7,331 nt of DNA. Origin: an uncultured Dechloromonas sp. GTDB lineage: Bacteria; Pseudomonadota; Gammaproteobacteria; Burkholderiales; Rhodocyclaceae. Below are positions 7,142 to 7,331 of this stretch, piece by piece; position 1 is the stretch's first letter; each line of letters starts with the position of its first letter. Where the stretch lies: the NCBI GenBank assembly GCA_937996725.1, contig CALKUR010000191.1, forward strand, positions 1 to 7,331, read 5' to 3'. The notes beneath the pieces are model-generated. The model searched no databases. It saw only the letters and a program-made list of their open reading frames with translations, and had not been told where the DNA came from. A program made the position numbers and the translations under genes.

Positions 7142-7207
7142 GTGGTTCCCGGCCTCGACACGGGCAACCGCCAGCAGCGGCGCTTCGAGCGAGGCGGCAG
7201 CCAGGAC
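7142..7207. other. Unassigned junction segment
   Basis: About 65 bp lie between the recognisable GlgP and ABC-ATPase pieces. The plus frame reads VVPGLDTGNRQQRRFERGG and the minus frame reads VLAAASLEAPLLAVARVEAG. Neither continues the GlgP or the MalK-type family as I know them. It may be a fourth fragment, or variable ends of the neighbours. The junctions cannot be placed more exactly. Confidence 0.4.
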
Positions 7208-7316
7208 GATCTGGCCGTCGCGCAGCACCACGACGCGGTCGGCCAGCGTCATCGCCTCGACCTGGTCGTGGGTGACGTAGATCGTGGTCGCGCCCAGTTC
7301 GCGGTGCAGCTTGGCG
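7208..7316 (-). pseudogene. Sugar ABC transporter ATP-binding protein fragment (MalK/UgpC type)
   Basis: Read on the minus strand, this encodes LAKLHRELGATTIYVTHDQV followed by EAMTLADRVVVLRDGQI. That is the H-loop region (TIYVTHDQ, switch histidine) and following D-loop-distal segment of MalK/UgpC/MsmK-type ATPases, which energise uptake of sugars or glycerol 3-phosphate. Only about 36 residues are present. Walker A, the signature motif and Walker B would lie beyond the adapter, and the C-terminal regulatory domain is missing because the match ends after RDGQI. Orientation is opposite to the RNR and GlgP pieces. It is best read as another fragment in the chimeric contig end. Confidence 0.82.
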
Positions 7317-7331
7317 AGATCGGAAGAGCAC
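7317..7331 (+). other. Illumina TruSeq adapter remnant
   Basis: The last 15 bases, AGATCGGAAGAGCAC, are identical to the start of the standard Illumina TruSeq 3' adapter. The first one or two bases could also belong to the ABC-ATPase codon CTC (minus strand). Untrimmed adapter read-through at the contig end marks this region as sequencing artefact and weakens trust in the joins just before it. Confidence 0.95.

Noticed and set aside
6647..7252. Minus-strand open frame of 201 codons starting MTLADRVVVLRDGQI
   Set aside because: Only the first 15 or so residues are MalK-type; the rest is antisense to the GlgP and RNR fragments.
4991..7331. A novel single protein joining ribonucleotide reductase, glycogen phosphorylase and a unique C-terminal tail
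   Set aside because: Each part is a truncated mid-domain fragment, the tail is antisense to a known ABC ATPase, and the frame runs into an Illumina adapter. Chimeric assembly explains it better than a biological fusion.
7035..7331. Minus-strand open frame starting at the very end of the window
   Set aside because: Its GTG start and first codons are the reverse complement of the Illumina adapter, and its frame differs from the real ABC-ATPase frame.

Overview
The window holds ordinary housekeeping genes, most probably from a betaproteobacterium (a Neisseriales-like lineage would fit, but genus cannot be set from sequence alone). The evidence is the protein sequences and the gene order aroC - MFS transporter - leuC - leuD - leuB. 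The right-hand end (about 6,660 to 7,331) is not ordinary: it reads as a mosaic of fragments of unrelated genes ending in a sequencing adapter.

Layout. Minus strand, right to left: aroC (chorismate synthase, 4593-3487); 30 nt later an HcaT-like 12-helix MFS transporter (3456-2269); a 121-nt gap with a GC-rich hairpin, a candidate extended -10 promoter and a near-perfect direct repeat; then leuC (2147-726) and leuD (726-85), which overlap in TAATG; 17 nt later the first 22 codons of leuB, cut by the window edge. leuC/leuD form isopropylmalate isomerase and leuB is the next enzyme of leucine synthesis. aroC makes chorismate for aromatic amino acids. The transporter's substrate is unknown.

The 397-bp divergent intergenic region (4594-4990) carries a candidate aroC promoter on the minus strand. 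On the plus side it has two NrdR-box-like sites 31 bp apart, upstream of a gene for an adenosylcobalamin-dependent (class II) ribonucleotide reductase, nrdJ, starting at 4991. This is the best regulatory signal in the window.

The nrdJ reading frame stays open to the last base, but its content changes. It is a betaproteobacterial-type class II RNR to about 6,660, then apparently about 100 bp from a different class II RNR type. From 6770 it is unmistakably an internal piece of glycogen phosphorylase (GlgP). After about 65 bp I cannot assign comes an inverted piece of a sugar ABC-transporter ATPase (MalK/UgpC type). The last 15 bases are the start of the Illumina TruSeq adapter. I read this end as an assembly or library chimera, not a natural fusion and not a new system. 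I found no convincing undescribed biological system here.
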